NCBI RefSeq assembly: GCF_000160875.1
Contig: NZ_GG700804.1
Span: forward strand, 41,951 to 105,950
Origin: Lactobacillus iners DSM 13335
GTDB taxonomy: Bacteria > Bacillota > Bacilli > Lactobacillales > Lactobacillaceae
Reading direction: 5' to 3'
DNA length: 64,000 bases
Position numbers and translations under genes: made by a program. Positions 10,829 to 20,710 of the stretch are shown piece by piece. The stretch's first letter is position 1. The number at the start of each line of letters is the position of its first letter. The notes beneath the pieces were generated by a model, which saw nothing but the letters and a program-made list of their open reading frames with translations, was not told where the DNA came from and did no database searches.

Positions 10829-11164
10829 TTATAAAAAAATAGTGATTAATAATAAACAGATATACCAAATAAAACTACACAATATAAGATATCGCCATAA
10901 GGAAAATAAAATTCTACCTAATGCTATATTTTTATTTTTTTTAACAAAATTAATGGCAACCGTAATCACCAGAATAAGATAAAATAAAAAAGCATATGGT
11001 AAAAAAGATGGCAGCTTGTGGAAAGATGTAATCAATTGGCACGCAGCTATTAAAAAAGGTGGCATCAATTCCACATAACTAATTTTTTTATGCGGTAACA
11101 TATTCTTAACTAAGATGCCACACAATAATCCGATAAATGGTAATAAAAAAATCAATACAAACAT
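10829..11164 (-). CDS. DUF3397-family small membrane protein
   Basis: A 111-residue protein with four predicted membrane spans (roughly residues 2-22, 36-50, 53-74 and 86-110). It resembles the DUF3397 proteins that in lactobacilli lie just upstream of mraZ. No catalytic motif is visible and function is unknown. It reads leftward toward mraZ but is separated from it by a bidirectional terminator, so it is probably its own transcription unit. The position beside the dcw cluster suggests, but does not show, an envelope role. Confidence 0.75.
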   Translation of the reverse strand: MFVLIFLLPFIGLLCGILVKNMLPHKKISYVELMPPFLIAACQLITSFHKLPSFLPYAFLFYLILVITVAINFVKKNKNIALGRILFSLWRYLILCSFIWYICLLLITIFL

Positions 11165-11225
11165 TATTAAGCTCCTTATTAAGGATAAATATACACCGTT
11201 TACTATATTACATAGTTAGTTAAAA

Positions 11226-11254
11226 TTGCAATAATAATCTTTTTAAGATAAAAT
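11226..11254 (+). promoter_or_regulatory. Sigma-A promoter of the DUF4044 small gene
   Basis: TTGCAA (11226-11231) and TAAAAT (11249-11254) with a 17-base spacer lie 24 bases ahead of the small ORF's ATG. Confidence 0.65.
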
Positions 11255-11278
11255 ATTCCTAATATAGGAGGTCGTAAC

Positions 11279-11395
11279 ATGCGTAAAAAGAAAAAAACAA
11301 AATTTCAATTGCTAACTATTTTTATGGCATTACTAATGGCAATAATCACTTTAGCAAGTATTGTAGTAGGTGTCTTACCACTACTATCCAAATAA
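11279..11395 (+). CDS. DUF4044-family 38-residue membrane peptide
   Basis: A 38-codon ORF beginning MRKKKKTKFQLL at 11279. It has a perfect AGGAGGT Shine-Dalgarno, a sigma-A promoter and a following terminator, so it is a genuine gene despite its size. The product is a basic N terminus of about eight residues followed by one hydrophobic span (about residues 11-35). It matches the DUF4044 type found in lactobacilli near mraZ and mre genes; function unknown. It is the only plus-strand gene between the dcw and mre operons. Confidence 0.8.
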   Translation: MRKKKKTKFQLLTIFMALLMAIITLASIVVGVLPLLSK

Positions 11396-11417
11396 AAGAT
11401 AATATCAACATAACAAA

Positions 11418-11453
11418 AGACTCGTTACAAATAAACTTAGTAACGAGTCTTTT
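11418..11453. terminator. Bidirectional terminator between DUF4044 gene and mreD
   Basis: An 11-base stem AGACTCGTTAC/GTAACGAGTCT with a T-run on the right and an A-run on the left. It serves the rightward small gene and the leftward mreBCD transcript, whose last gene ends at 11456. Confidence 0.85.
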
Positions 11454-11455
11454 AT

Positions 11456-11983
11456 TTAATAAAATATTTGCTTATTTAAAAATGGGTACTTAACAATTAA
11501 TTTTAACAAAAGATTGTAGCTTAAAATATATAAAATGATGCACATAACCAATGATTCAACCAATTGTCTCATTATTGCAAATAGTGATATATCAATGATA
11601 CCAATAATATTTAAGACTAATAGCAAATACAAATAAACTCCAATATATCCTAATAAACAGACTAATAGTCTTGTAATAAATAACTCAGGAATATATTTTG
11701 CTATTTTCTGAACACAATAACACAACAATGGAAAGGCAACAATATATATGCCGATAACGCCTACATAATAGATATCATACACAAGCCCGACTACTAAACA
11801 TAGCCAAACATTAGCTATATTATGTGCATCACTTAGTGCTATTAATGTTATCAATATAATGGATAACCAACATGCCACATTCATATTGCCCAAAAAGCGA
11901 GTAAAAGTTTGAGACAGCACACCATCTAACACCATAGTAAAGAATAAAGCAATTGCAATATACCACCGCTTTAATTGAACCAT
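11456..11983 (-). CDS. mreD: Rod shape-determining protein MreD
   Basis: Integral membrane component of the elongasome that links MreC to the lateral-wall synthesis machinery. The 175-residue product has five or six hydrophobic spans and begins MVQLKRWYIAIALFFTM, a typical MreD start. It overlaps mreC by a single base and is followed by a bidirectional terminator, so it ends the mreBCD unit. Sequence conservation in this family is weak; the call depends on the operon. Confidence 0.9.
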   Translation of the reverse strand: MVQLKRWYIAIALFFTMVLDGVLSQTFTRFLGNMNVACWLSIILITLIALSDAHNIANVWLCLVVGLVYDIYYVGVIGIYIVAFPLLCYCVQKIAKYIPELFITRLLVCLLGYIGVYLYLLLVLNIIGIIDISLFAIMRQLVESLVMCIILYILSYNLLLKLIVKYPFLNKQIFY

Positions 11984-12831
11984 TAATCTGCTACCTTTCT
12001 CTTAACCACTGTAACAATAGATGGATTATTCAAATTACCTGCTGGTTTGATTTCTAATATATTAGAAAGACCATATGAATCACGTGATATTTTATAAATA
12101 GTTCCAACTAATAGTCCTTTAGGAGATTTTCCTCCCATACCACTAGTATAAACTTGTGTACCCTGTTTCACTTTTACTTTACTTTCTATTGGAGTAAAAG
12201 CTAATTTATCATTTATTAAAGTAATAATACCATGAATTTCTTTATGTTTCTTGCTTTTAGCAGCTACTGCAAATCGGTTAGCTGCCTTATCTGTAGATGT
12301 AATTAATTCAACTTTGGAGCTAGTAGAATTTACTTCTACTACCCGACCTATTAATCCTGAATCTGACATAACTGCCATATTTTTCTTAATGCCCGATCTG
12401 GCTCCATGGTCTATAATTAACAAATTGGTCCATGAATCAGGTGAACGAGAAATAACATTACAAATTACCAAATCATAATCCGACAATGTGTCCTTAAGCT
12501 TTAATGTTCTTTTTAAAGCCAGATTTTCATTCTCGAGCGAAGTATTACGAGCTTTAACTTGACCTAATTCGTCAATTTTACGTTTTAAATGATCATTTTC
12601 TTGTTGAGTATTAAAAAGATCAACGACCGAATTTGAGCAATCACATATTACATTAAATGGATATGTTACTACTTTAGTAACAATTGACATCGCATCATTG
12701 CTAATACGCTGTAGAAAAGGAGGCTGTTCACGTGAATTTCTCATTTTAGTTGAAAAAGTTAAGACAGATAAGATTAGTACCACAATCAGAAAAATAAAGA
12801 CATTCTTTTTATTTTTGAAAAATTTTTTCAT
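11983..12831 (-). CDS. mreC: Rod shape-determining protein MreC
   Basis: Bitopic extracytoplasmic scaffold of the elongasome that binds class B PBPs. The 282-residue product has a basic N terminus, one membrane span at about residues 11-27, a coiled coil near 75-110 (ENDHLKRKIDELGQ and onward) and the beta-rich C-terminal domain with the family features SWTNLLIIDHG and GLIGRVVEV. It lies between mreB and mreD. A hairpin in the mreB-mreC gap may modulate expression. Confidence 0.94.
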   Translation of the reverse strand: MKKFFKNKKNVFIFLIVVLILSVLTFSTKMRNSREQPPFLQRISNDAMSIVTKVVTYPFNVICDCSNSVVDLFNTQQENDHLKRKIDELGQVKARNTSLENENLALKRTLKLKDTLSDYDLVICNVISRSPDSWTNLLIIDHGARSGIKKNMAVMSDSGLIGRVVEVNSTSSKVELITSTDKAANRFAVAAKSKKHKEIHGIITLINDKLAFTPIESKVKVKQGTQVYTSGMGGKSPKGLLVGTIYKISRDSYGLSNILEIKPAGNLNNPSIVTVVKRKVAD

Positions 12832-12851
12832 CTAATTATTCACCTAAAAAA

Positions 12852-12876
12852 CAGAACAAGCCGGAACTACCGGCTT
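12852..12876 (-). terminator. Intercistronic hairpin after mreB
   Basis: On the minus strand AAGCCGG and CCGGCTT (7-base stem, plus positions 12858-12876) are followed by GTTCTG and then a T-run, immediately after the mreB stop. It could be a leaky terminator or an RNA processing/stability element that sets a ratio between MreB and MreCD. Confidence 0.5.
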
Positions 12877-12880
12877 ATCT

Positions 12881-13879
12881 CTAGTGTCTACGCATAACTT
12901 CAATATTTTTCAGTGATTCACCTGTACCTATTGCAACACAATCTAATGGATCTTGTGCAATGAATACGGGAACTTTGGTTGCTTCTGAAATAACCTCTTG
13001 AAGGTTCTTCAGCAACGCACCACCACCTGTTAAAACAATTCCATGATCAATTACATCTGCTGCAATCTCTGGTGATGTTTCTTCCAATGTCTCTTTAATA
13101 GCTGCGATAATACTTTGCACAACCTCTTGGATAGCTTTAGCTACATCTACTGCATCAATATCCATAGATTTAGGTAACCCAGTTATCAAATCACGTCCAC
13201 GAATACTCATAGATTCTATATCTTTAGCTTTTTCAACGGAAGCTGAGCCGATTTGAATTTTAATTGCTTCAGCCGTTCTCTCACCAATCAATAAATTAAA
13301 GTTCTGATGGATATATGCTGCAATAGCTGCATTAAACTTATCTCCAGCCATTCTTGTAGAACGTGATGAAACAATACCACCTAAAGAAATAGTTGCAACA
13401 TCAGTAGTACCACCACCAATATCAACTACCATTGAACCCGTAGGATCCATCACTGGAAGACCTGCACCAATAGCTGCTGCAAAAGGCTCCTCGATTACAT
13501 AAGCTTCTCTTGCACCTGCAACACGAGCAGCATCAATAACCGCACGTTTTTCAACTTCTGTAACACCTGAAGGTACACAAATCATTGCAGAAGGTTTTGA
13601 ATTACCTACAGTCTTTTCAATAAAATACTTAAGCATTGCTGCAGTTGTATCATAATCAGCAATTACACCATCTTTCATAGGTCTAATTGCCTTAATGCTA
13701 CCAGGTGTTCTACCAATCATTTCTTTAGCGTCTGAACCAACAGAAATAATCTCACCTGTCTGCGTGTTCTTAGCTACTACAGACGGTTCTCTTAAGACAA
13801 TACCCTTGCCTTCAATATATACTAAAGTATTGGCAGTTCCTAAATCAATGCCAATATTTTTAGATCCTAATCCAAACAC
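12881..13879 (-). CDS. mreB: Rod shape-determining protein MreB
   Basis: Bacterial actin that organises lateral cell-wall synthesis under the membrane. I place the start at the GTG at 13879 ([14 protein letters not shown]), seven or eight bases after AAGGAGAG, giving 332 residues. The longer frame from 13924 would start within a few bases of the expected transcription start and has no ribosome site. Motifs are the phosphate-1 loop [15 protein letters not shown], phosphate-2 [11 protein letters not shown] and the adenosine loop LTGGGALL. A paralogue, mbl, is at 28897-29886. It heads the mreBCD operon. Confidence 0.96.
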   Translation of the reverse strand: MFGLGSKNIGIDLGTANTLVYIEGKGIVLREPSVVAKNTQTGEIISVGSDAKEMIGRTPGSIKAIRPMKDGVIADYDTTAAMLKYFIEKTVGNSKPSAMICVPSGVTEVEKRAVIDAARVAGAREAYVIEEPFAAAIGAGLPVMDPTGSMVVDIGGGTTDVATISLGGIVSSRSTRMAGDKFNAAIAAYIHQNFNLLIGERTAEAIKIQIGSASVEKAKDIESMSIRGRDLITGLPKSMDIDAVDVAKAIQEVVQSIIAAIKETLEETSPEIAADVIDHGIVLTGGGALLKNLQEVISEATKVPVFIAQDPLDCVAIGTGESLKNIEVMRRH

Positions 13880-13935
13880 GTTGAATCTCTCCTTAATACG
13901 TCTTATATTTAAACTATTCAACATTAGTCTATGCT

Positions 13936-13944
13936 ATTATAGCA
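13936..13944 (-). promoter_or_regulatory. Extended -10 promoter of mreBCD
   Basis: Minus strand TGCTATAAT forms an extended -10 with no good -35. It is embedded in a near-perfect palindrome, TATGCTATTATAGCATA as read on the plus strand, which could also bind a regulator. It leaves about 50 bases of leader to the GTG start at 13879. Confidence 0.6.
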
Positions 13945-13974
13945 TAAGAAAATGAAACACGCTAAGATTTCAAG

Positions 13975-14592
13975 TTATAATAATTCCATTTCTTTAAAAC
14001 TTAAATAATTGCCTGTATTTACAATAAAATGATCTAAAAATCGTATTCCCATACATTCACTAACACTAGATATTTTTTTAGTAACTTGGATATCTTGTTC
14101 TGACGGTGTTAAATCTTCACTAGGATGATTATGTGCTAAAAAAAATCCAGCTGCATTATAAATGATTGCCCATCTAAAAATATCTCTCGGATGAATAATC
14201 GCTTGATTCAATGTACCTTTAAAAATTACTTTTTCTGCAATTATTTTATTTTTAACATCAACATAGACTGCCATTAAATGTTCTTGATAACATCCCGATA
14301 ATACATTACTCAAATAATATCCAATTTGTGAACTAGAGCAAAATGACTCCATTTTTTCTCTTTTAATAGCTTTAACCCGATTGAGCAATAATTCAGCACC
14401 TAAAGACAACGTTTCTGGAGCTTCATGACTTCTGGTATACTCAAAAAAATCAGTGAATGTTGTTATATTTCGTGCCTTACATTCTAAACGTAACTGCTCA
14501 AATGTTGTAATATTTATTTCTTGTAATCCTTTAATAAATGTATTGATAATTTCTTCATCGTTAGATAATAAGTATTGATTAGTATTTTCCAT
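13975..14592 (-). CDS. radC: RadC/MPN-family JAB-domain protein
   Basis: Member of the RadC family, once linked to DNA repair but of uncertain function. The 205-residue product from the ATG at 14592 (MENTNQYLLS), preceded by GAGAGGGG, has a helix-hairpin-helix-like N-terminal region and a C-terminal JAB/MPN domain with the zinc motif HNHPSEDLTPSEQD near residue 158, so the metalloprotease-like site is intact. It lies between the HAD hydrolase and mreB, the usual place in Firmicutes. Confidence 0.92.
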   Translation of the reverse strand: MENTNQYLLSNDEEIINTFIKGLQEINITTFEQLRLECKARNITTFTDFFEYTRSHEAPETLSLGAELLLNRVKAIKREKMESFCSSSQIGYYLSNVLSGCYQEHLMAVYVDVKNKIIAEKVIFKGTLNQAIIHPRDIFRWAIIYNAAGFFLAHNHPSEDLTPSEQDIQVTKKISSVSECMGIRFLDHFIVNTGNYLSFKEMELL

Positions 14593-14624
14593 AAAAACCC
14601 CTCTCAATACTTATTACGAAAAAA

Positions 14625-15302
14625 TCAATAATTATTTTTTGAAAATTCCAAAAAATTATTACATATTAAGTATGCTAGTTTTTTATCTTGAATTGTAGCT
14701 GGCTTTAAATCAGGTATCATCACACACCTCAGTCCAGCTTTTTGAGCAGCTTCAACACCGATCCCAGTATCTTCAAAGACAATTAATTCATCGCATTGCA
14801 TGTCTAATCGTTTAACTGCATCTAAATAAATATCGGGAGCTGGCTTAGCTTGTAACCTAGCTTGTTTAACATCATCATAGCAAATAAAAAAGTCAAAATA
14901 ATTCTCAATATGAAATTTTTGTAAAATTTGCTCAATCACTTCTTTAGTATTACTTGAAGCAATAATACATTTTTTCTGATCTTTTTTCAGTTTTTGTAAA
15001 AATTGAAGAACACCCTTTTTTAAATGCAATTGACCTTCTGCTAACCATAAACTAAACAATTCATTAGTTCGAGAGATAAATTTATCTTTTAATGATGCAT
15101 CTGCAAAAAAATCATGATAAAATTCTGCTACTTTTTCAGGTGACGCACCAACGATTTCTAAATATGCATCCCTAGGAATAGGAGTTTTTAATTCTTGAGC
15201 TGCTTGGATATTTGCTCTCCAATATAGTCGCTCAGAATCAACTAGTAACCCGTCAAGATCAAAAATAACTGCCTTAAATGTTTTATTTAAATTCGTCTTC
15301 AT
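14625..15302 (-). CDS. HAD-superfamily phosphatase, beta-phosphoglucomutase-like
   Basis: Haloacid dehalogenase-type hydrolase of 225 residues. Motif I FDLDGLLVDSE starts near residue 14, motif II is ASSNT (about 115), and motifs III/IV are the lysine in QAKPAPDIY and FEDTGIGVEAA. A helical cap follows motif I. The fold matches the phosphoglucomutase/phosphatase-like subgroup; the substrate cannot be inferred from sequence. The first codons overlap the end of folC by 20 bases, so it is translated in the valS-folC-HAD-radC series. Confidence 0.88.
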   Translation of the reverse strand: MKTNLNKTFKAVIFDLDGLLVDSERLYWRANIQAAQELKTPIPRDAYLEIVGASPEKVAEFYHDFFADASLKDKFISRTNELFSLWLAEGQLHLKKGVLQFLQKLKKDQKKCIIASSNTKEVIEQILQKFHIENYFDFFICYDDVKQARLQAKPAPDIYLDAVKRLDMQCDELIVFEDTGIGVEAAQKAGLRCVMIPDLKPATIQDKKLAYLICNNFLEFSKNNY

Positions 15303-16548
15303 GGCGATCTCCGTGTATATAATTCAAAATAGCTCCAGCCAGATAAAAAGAACCGGTAACAACTAAAATGTCATCTTGAGTCAATTTATTTTTTAAAATA
15401 TCATAAGCTAAACGATAATCATCAATAAAATTAATATGACAATTTAAATCATCTTCAATATCACTCTTGGTTGCAGCACGAGGATATGAAATTCTAGTAA
15501 ATGTTATTTTTTCTTTAGGATCAAATAATTTAACCACTTTAGCAATATCCTTATCTTTCATCATGCCTAATAAAATATAAATTCTACCCTGAGCAATTTT
15601 TCGCACATAGGATATCAATTCATGAACGGCTTGGATATTATGTGCCCCATCTATCATAATCAAGGGCTTTTTTTGAACAATTTGGTACCTTGCCGGAATA
15701 ATAGTGTTGTTAATTGTATCCTCAATATCCCTAACAGAAATATCAAATTTTAATGTAGCAAAAGTGATTAAAGCTAATGCAATATCATAAGCTTCAGCTT
15801 GTGGTCGCAACTTAAAATGAAAAAGACGCTTATTAATTGTAACTACAATATCATCATTGCACTCCACTTGAAAATCTCTTCCTAAAAGCAAAACTGGGGC
15901 ATTTTTTTTGCGGGCTTTATCCATTAAAAGAGGTAAAACCTTTGCTGGAATATTTCCTAATACGACTGGTCTATTTTTTTTAATTACTCCACTTTTCTCA
16001 TGAGCAATATCAAACATAGTTGGTCCAATAATCTTTTCATGATCTAAACCGATTGTAGTAATAATACTTGCTTGTGGCACAATTACATTCGTTTTATCAT
16101 GTTCTCCACCAATGCCGACTTCTATCACAGCATAATCACAATTTTGCTTAGCAAATATCCAAAAAGCCATTGCAGTTTCAAATTCAAATGTTACTAAGTT
16201 AAATTCTGGATATTTTTTTTGAATATTCCTTATCGCATTTTTAACTGCCTGATATGCACTAATTAGCAATTCATCACTAATTGGTTGACCATTAATCTGA
16301 ATTCTCTCATTGAACACTTCAACATATGGAGATACAAAAAGACCGATCGACTGACCGGTCTTTTGTAAAAGGCGACTTAAATAATATGCCGTTGATCCCT
16401 TACCATTTGTACCAGTAATATGAAAAGTTTTTACTTTATCTTGAGGTTCATTTAATTCTCGTAAAATTCGGCGAATATAAGTCAAATCATTTTTTTGATG
16501 AATTCGTGGCAAATGTTCAATAAAATCTATTATTGCTCTAACATTCAT
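15283..16548 (-). CDS. folC: Bifunctional folylpolyglutamate/dihydrofolate synthase FolC
   Basis: Mur-ligase-fold enzyme that adds glutamate to folates. The 421-residue product shows the P-loop HITGTNGKGSTAYYL near residue 42, EVGIGGEHDKTNV, and the late IDGAHN motif near residue 295. It starts three bases after the valS stop with no obvious ribosome site of its own, which implies coupling to valS. Whether it performs the dihydrofolate synthase step cannot be told without the folP/folB context, which is not in this window. Confidence 0.94.
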   Translation of the reverse strand: MNVRAIIDFIEHLPRIHQKNDLTYIRRILRELNEPQDKVKTFHITGTNGKGSTAYYLSRLLQKTGQSIGLFVSPYVEVFNERIQINGQPISDELLISAYQAVKNAIRNIQKKYPEFNLVTFEFETAMAFWIFAKQNCDYAVIEVGIGGEHDKTNVIVPQASIITTIGLDHEKIIGPTMFDIAHEKSGVIKKNRPVVLGNIPAKVLPLLMDKARKKNAPVLLLGRDFQVECNDDIVVTINKRLFHFKLRPQAEAYDIALALITFATLKFDISVRDIEDTINNTIIPARYQIVQKKPLIMIDGAHNIQAVHELISYVRKIAQGRIYILLGMMKDKDIAKVVKLFDPKEKITFTRISYPRAATKSDIEDDLNCHINFIDDYRLAYDILKNKLTQDDILVVTGSFYLAGAILNYIHGDRHEDEFK

Positions 16549-16551
16549 TCA

Positions 16552-19191
16552 TTAATTACTTTCTTTCAATTCTTTCAACCTTTGTACAGCACCTGCTAAT
16601 TGACTCTCATAATCAGCTTGTTTTGCCTTCTCTTTTTCAATTACAGCTTCTGGAGCATGATCAACAAAGCCTTTATTAGCTAATTTAGCTTTACAACGCT
16701 TAACTTCTTCTTGCAAGTGGTCTATTTCCTTATCCATTTTAGCAATTTCTTCTGATAAATCAACTAATTCAGCTAATGGAACAAAAATCTGAGCACCTGC
16801 TATGACAGCAGATTTAGCTAATTTAGGTGCAACCACATTAGTATCAACAACTAAACTCTTAGGATGTAAGAAATTCTCTACATAATCACGATTATCTAAT
16901 AAAATATGTTTATCTTTTGAATTATCTAATTGAATCATAATATCAATAGCAGATGACATTGGAGCATTAACTTCCATTCGAATATTTCGCACAGCTTTAA
17001 TAATTTCAATTAGGAATTCCATATCTTGCTCAGCAACGTGATTTTCAAATTCAGGATGTGCTACTGGATAAGATGCTACCATAATGCTCTTACCATTATG
17101 TGGCATTGATAACCATAATTTTTCAGTAACAAAAGGCATAATTGGATGTATTAAACGTAATATCTGATCCAATATCCAGACTAAATTATCTTGTTTGTGC
17201 TTTTTTAATATTTCATCCGTACCATTTAAAGCTACTTTTGATATTTCAATATACCAATCACAAAAGTCATTCCAAATGAAGTTATACATTTCTCTACCGG
17301 CTTCACCAAATTGGAATTCATCAAACAATCGTGTTACTTTCTTAACAACTCGATTTAATTTATCAAAAATCCATTTGTCCGATAAATCAAATGTATCAAC
17401 ATCTGGCATATGAGCAGCTGCTGCGTCTTCTGGCAAATTCATAATAACAAATCTAGAAGCATTCCAAATTTTGTTAATAAAATTCCAAGCTGAATCCATT
17501 TTAGTATAACTGAACCTTGTATCTTGGCCTGGTGCAGTTCCATTTAGTAAGAACCATCGCAAAGAATCCGCACCATATTTTTCTACAACATCCATTGGAT
17601 CAATACCATTGCCAAGAGATTTTGACATCTTACGACCCTGTTCATCACGAATTAATCCATGTAATACAACATTTTCAAATGGGCGACGCTTAGTAAAATG
17701 TAAACTTTGGAAAATCATCCTAGATACCCAGAAGAAAATAATATCATATCCCGTAACTAGAGCATTAGTAGGGAAATATCTCTTAAAGTCAGCAGCTTCT
17801 TCATCAGGCCAACCCAAAGTTGAAAATGGCCACAATGCACTTGAAAACCAAGTATCTAATACATCATTGTCCTGGTCCCAATTTTCAATATCTTTAGGAG
17901 CTTCTTCTTGAACAACCATTTCACCAGTTTTTTTATTGTACCATGCAGGAATACGATGTCCCCACCATAATTGACGTGAAATCACCCAATCATGCACATT
18001 TTCCATCCAATGTTCTAAAGTTCCCTCAAAACGTTCTGGAACAAAGTTAACTTTGTCGTCTTCTTTTTGATTAGACAAAACTTTATCAGCAAGTGGTTTC
18101 ATTTTTACAAACCATTGAGTAGACAATCTAGGCTCAATTTGTACACCACTTCTTTCCGAATGCCCTACTGAGTGAACAATCGGTTCAATTTTTAACAAAT
18201 ATCCCTCATTTTTAAGGTCTTCAACTAAGGCTTTACGACAGTCAAAACGATCCATACCTGCATATTTGCCAGCTTGTTCATTCATAGTACCATCATCATT
18301 CATAACATTAATACGTTGCAAATTATGACGATTACCAACTAAAAAGTCGTTAGGATCATGTGCAGGTGTGATTTTAACTAATCCAGTTCCAAAATCAGGA
18401 TCTACATGTTGATCTTCAATCACTGGTATATGACGCCCTACAAGTGGCAAAATTAATTCTTTACCCACTAAATCCTTATACCGTTCATCACCTGGTGCCA
18501 CTGCAACAGCAGTATCCCCAAACATTGTTTCTGGACGTGTAGTAGCTATCTCAACACTACCAGTTCCATCAGCTAGTGGATAATTAATGTGATAAAAGGC
18601 ACCATTATCATCCTTATGAATAACTTCTATATCACTTAAAGCAGTCTCCAATTTAGGATCCCAATTAATAATATATTGTCCTCGATATATCAAACCCTCT
18701 TCATATAATTTGACAAATACTTTACGAACAGCTTTAGATAAGCCATCATCCAAGGTAAATCTTTCACGAGAATAGTCTAAAGAAAGTCCCATTTTGCCCC
18801 ATTGGCTTTTAATGATCGAGGCATATTCGTCCTTCCAATCCCAAACTTGCTTAATAAATTTTTCACGACCTAATTGGTGACGGTCTTGACCTTGTTTACG
18901 TAATTTTTCTTCAACTTTCGCTTGAGTTGCTATTCCTGCGTGATCCATACCCGGAAGATATAAAGTATCATATCCTTGCATTCTCTTAAAACGAATTAAA
19001 GTATCCTGAATAGAAGTATCCCATGCATGGCCCAAATGCAATTTACCAGTAACATTTGGTGGTGGAATAACTATCGAATATGGATGTGCTTTCTTATCTC
19101 CTGATGGTTTAAATAAATCTTCATCTAACCAAGTCTGATATCTGCCCTCTTCTACAGCTCGAGGATCATACTTAGGTGCTAACTCTGTCAT
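16552..19191 (-). CDS. valS: Valyl-tRNA synthetase
   Basis: Class I synthetase charging tRNA-Val, with an editing domain. The 879-residue product contains the signature [13 protein letters not shown] (the HIGH motif as HLGH) near residue 43 and KMSKSLGN near residue 523. The CP1 editing domain lies between them, and a C-terminal coiled coil (about residues 810-875) matches the ValS tRNA-binding arm. Length is normal. Transcription is controlled by the T-box leader immediately upstream; folC follows with a three-base gap. Confidence 0.98.
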   Translation of the reverse strand: MTELAPKYDPRAVEEGRYQTWLDEDLFKPSGDKKAHPYSIVIPPPNVTGKLHLGHAWDTSIQDTLIRFKRMQGYDTLYLPGMDHAGIATQAKVEEKLRKQGQDRHQLGREKFIKQVWDWKDEYASIIKSQWGKMGLSLDYSRERFTLDDGLSKAVRKVFVKLYEEGLIYRGQYIINWDPKLETALSDIEVIHKDDNGAFYHINYPLADGTGSVEIATTRPETMFGDTAVAVAPGDERYKDLVGKELILPLVGRHIPVIEDQHVDPDFGTGLVKITPAHDPNDFLVGNRHNLQRINVMNDDGTMNEQAGKYAGMDRFDCRKALVEDLKNEGYLLKIEPIVHSVGHSERSGVQIEPRLSTQWFVKMKPLADKVLSNQKEDDKVNFVPERFEGTLEHWMENVHDWVISRQLWWGHRIPAWYNKKTGEMVVQEEAPKDIENWDQDNDVLDTWFSSALWPFSTLGWPDEEAADFKRYFPTNALVTGYDIIFFWVSRMIFQSLHFTKRRPFENVVLHGLIRDEQGRKMSKSLGNGIDPMDVVEKYGADSLRWFLLNGTAPGQDTRFSYTKMDSAWNFINKIWNASRFVIMNLPEDAAAAHMPDVDTFDLSDKWIFDKLNRVVKKVTRLFDEFQFGEAGREMYNFIWNDFCDWYIEISKVALNGTDEILKKHKQDNLVWILDQILRLIHPIMPFVTEKLWLSMPHNGKSIMVASYPVAHPEFENHVAEQDMEFLIEIIKAVRNIRMEVNAPMSSAIDIMIQLDNSKDKHILLDNRDYVENFLHPKSLVVDTNVVAPKLAKSAVIAGAQIFVPLAELVDLSEEIAKMDKEIDHLQEEVKRCKAKLANKGFVDHAPEAVIEKEKAKQADYESQLAGAVQRLKELKESN

Positions 19192-19199
19192 TGCTTATT

Positions 19200-19440
19200 C
19201 CTCCATAAAAAAAGTCCCGGACATATTGTCCAGGACGAAAACTCCGCGGTACCACCTGATTTAAGTATATAAAATATACTTCGCTTCTTTGTGATAACGG
19301 TACAATCCGAAATAAACCTACTTAAATTTCAGTCTATCAGCATCTCAAGCTACTAAATTTTTCTGGCCTCTCAGCTAGTTGGCTTTTCTCTGTAAACGAA
19401 AAATTACCTCTTGATCAACGCCTATTGTTTATTAAGTAAA
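19200..19440 (-). promoter_or_regulatory. T-box leader of valS, specifier GUA (Val)
   Basis: The minus-strand leader has all T-box parts. The T-box sequence AGGTGGTACCGCGG lies at plus 19244-19257. The terminator stem GTCCTGGAC/GTCCGGGAC (19214-19236) is followed by seven U residues. The apical Stem I helix pairs AATTTTTC with GAAAAATT. The triplet on the 3' side of the loop below this helix is GUA (plus 19351-19353), a valine codon, matching the downstream gene. Uncharged tRNA-Val(UAC) should stabilise the antiterminator and raise valS-folC expression. Confidence 0.9.
19207..19236 (-). terminator. Conditional terminator of the valS T-box
   Basis: Nine-base stem (GTCCTGGAC/GTCCGGGAC) followed by a seven-base U-run. 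It is mutually exclusive with the antiterminator formed by the T-box sequence. Confidence 0.88.
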
Positions 19441-19448
19441 GTATAACA
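19440..19448 (-). promoter_or_regulatory. Extended -10 promoter of the valS leader
   Basis: Minus strand TGTTATACT (TATACT at plus 19440-19445 preceded by TG) lies directly upstream of the T-box leader; no clear -35 is visible. Confidence 0.5.
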
Positions 19449-19482
19449 TCTTTTATAAATAATAACTATAAATTACCATTAA

Positions 19483-20709
19483 TTAAAGTAAATTATCACT
19501 ATCTTCAAAATGATCATTAATAAATTTTTGATTGGGATAAATAGGTATAATTTTGATATTATCCAAAGCTCGCTGAATTAAGCTTTCACTGTCTAATCTA
19601 TCTTGCAACTTTCTTGCTTCATCAAGTTTAGGCTTGGTCTTAGGTCTAGGCGGTGCAAAAATAGTACAACAATCTTCAAATGGCTGTATTGACAACTCAA
19701 AAGTACCAATTTTATCAGCCAGTGCAATAATTTCAGTTTTATCCATAGTAGCTACAGGTCGCAAAACAGGTGTGTTAGTGACATCATTGATAGCAACCAT
19801 TGATTCTAATGTTTGCGAAGCTACTTGCCCAACAGATTCACCATTAAAAATAGCTAATCCACCACGCATCTCTCGAATTTTATCTGCCAATTGCAACATA
19901 AATCTTCTTTGAACAGTCATTAAATAGCCTTCTGGCAACTTTTCTTTAATCTGCTCTTGAATCTCGGTAAATGGAACAGCGATAAAATTGATTTTTCCAC
20001 AATAATTAGCTAAAATACCAGTTAATTCTTCGGCTTTAGCTAATGCCTTGTCTGTTGTATAAGGTGGACTAAAGAAATGAACCATATCTATTTTCACACC
20101 ACGCTTCATCGCTAAGTACGATGCAACTGGAGAATCTATACCACCAGATAGCATCATAACAGCTCTACCAGCAGTGCCTACAGGCATACCACCTGCTCCA
20201 TGTAACAATTGATTAGAGATATAAATAGCATCTTTCCTTACTTCGATTCGCAAAACCAAATCAGGATTCTTCATTTTAACTTTTAAATCTGACATATGGT
20301 CAAACAAATAATCTCCAACTAACGCATTAAGCTGATTAGTATCATATTCAAATTCATGATCACTACGTCTAGTATTAATTTTAAAAGTCATACCGTCTTT
20401 AAAAGTTGCTTGCATCAAATTAAGAGCAGTTTCTTCAATAGCTGACAATGTTCTATCTGTCTTAATGACTGGAGAATAAGTTTGAATACCAAAGACTTTT
20501 TTTAATTTTTGATCAATTTCATCAAATGGTGCACCATTTAAAATAATATGCAACCGATCATGTTTGGGATAAATTTTAATAGCCGGAAAAGTACTTAAAG
20601 CTTTTTGAATATTATCAGCTAGTTTGGCTATAAAGTCTCTTCTATTTTTTCCTTTAGTAGACAATTCACCATACCTAACCATGACTTCTGTATATTCCAA
20701 TCTAATCAC
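19483..20709 (-). CDS. thiI: tRNA 4-thiouridine synthase ThiI
   Basis: Transfers sulfur from a cysteine desulfurase to uridine-8 of tRNA, and in some organisms feeds thiazole synthesis. The 408-residue product has an N-terminal ferredoxin-like plus THUMP region (about residues 1-165) and the PP-loop ATPase motif [10 protein letters not shown] near residue 187. It lacks the C-terminal rhodanese domain, as in most Firmicutes. The cysteine desulfurase gene ends one base upstream, so the sulfur donor and acceptor enzymes are coupled. Confidence 0.95.
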   Translation of the reverse strand: MIRLEYTEVMVRYGELSTKGKNRRDFIAKLADNIQKALSTFPAIKIYPKHDRLHIILNGAPFDEIDQKLKKVFGIQTYSPVIKTDRTLSAIEETALNLMQATFKDGMTFKINTRRSDHEFEYDTNQLNALVGDYLFDHMSDLKVKMKNPDLVLRIEVRKDAIYISNQLLHGAGGMPVGTAGRAVMMLSGGIDSPVASYLAMKRGVKIDMVHFFSPPYTTDKALAKAEELTGILANYCGKINFIAVPFTEIQEQIKEKLPEGYLMTVQRRFMLQLADKIREMRGGLAIFNGESVGQVASQTLESMVAINDVTNTPVLRPVATMDKTEIIALADKIGTFELSIQPFEDCCTIFAPPRPKTKPKLDEARKLQDRLDSESLIQRALDNIKIIPIYPNQKFINDHFEDSDNLL

Positions 20710-20710
20710 C

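Noticed and set aside
13880..13924. 15-residue N-terminal extension of MreB
   Set aside because: It would start within a few bases of the predicted transcription start without a ribosome site, whereas AAGGAGAG precedes the GTG at 13879.
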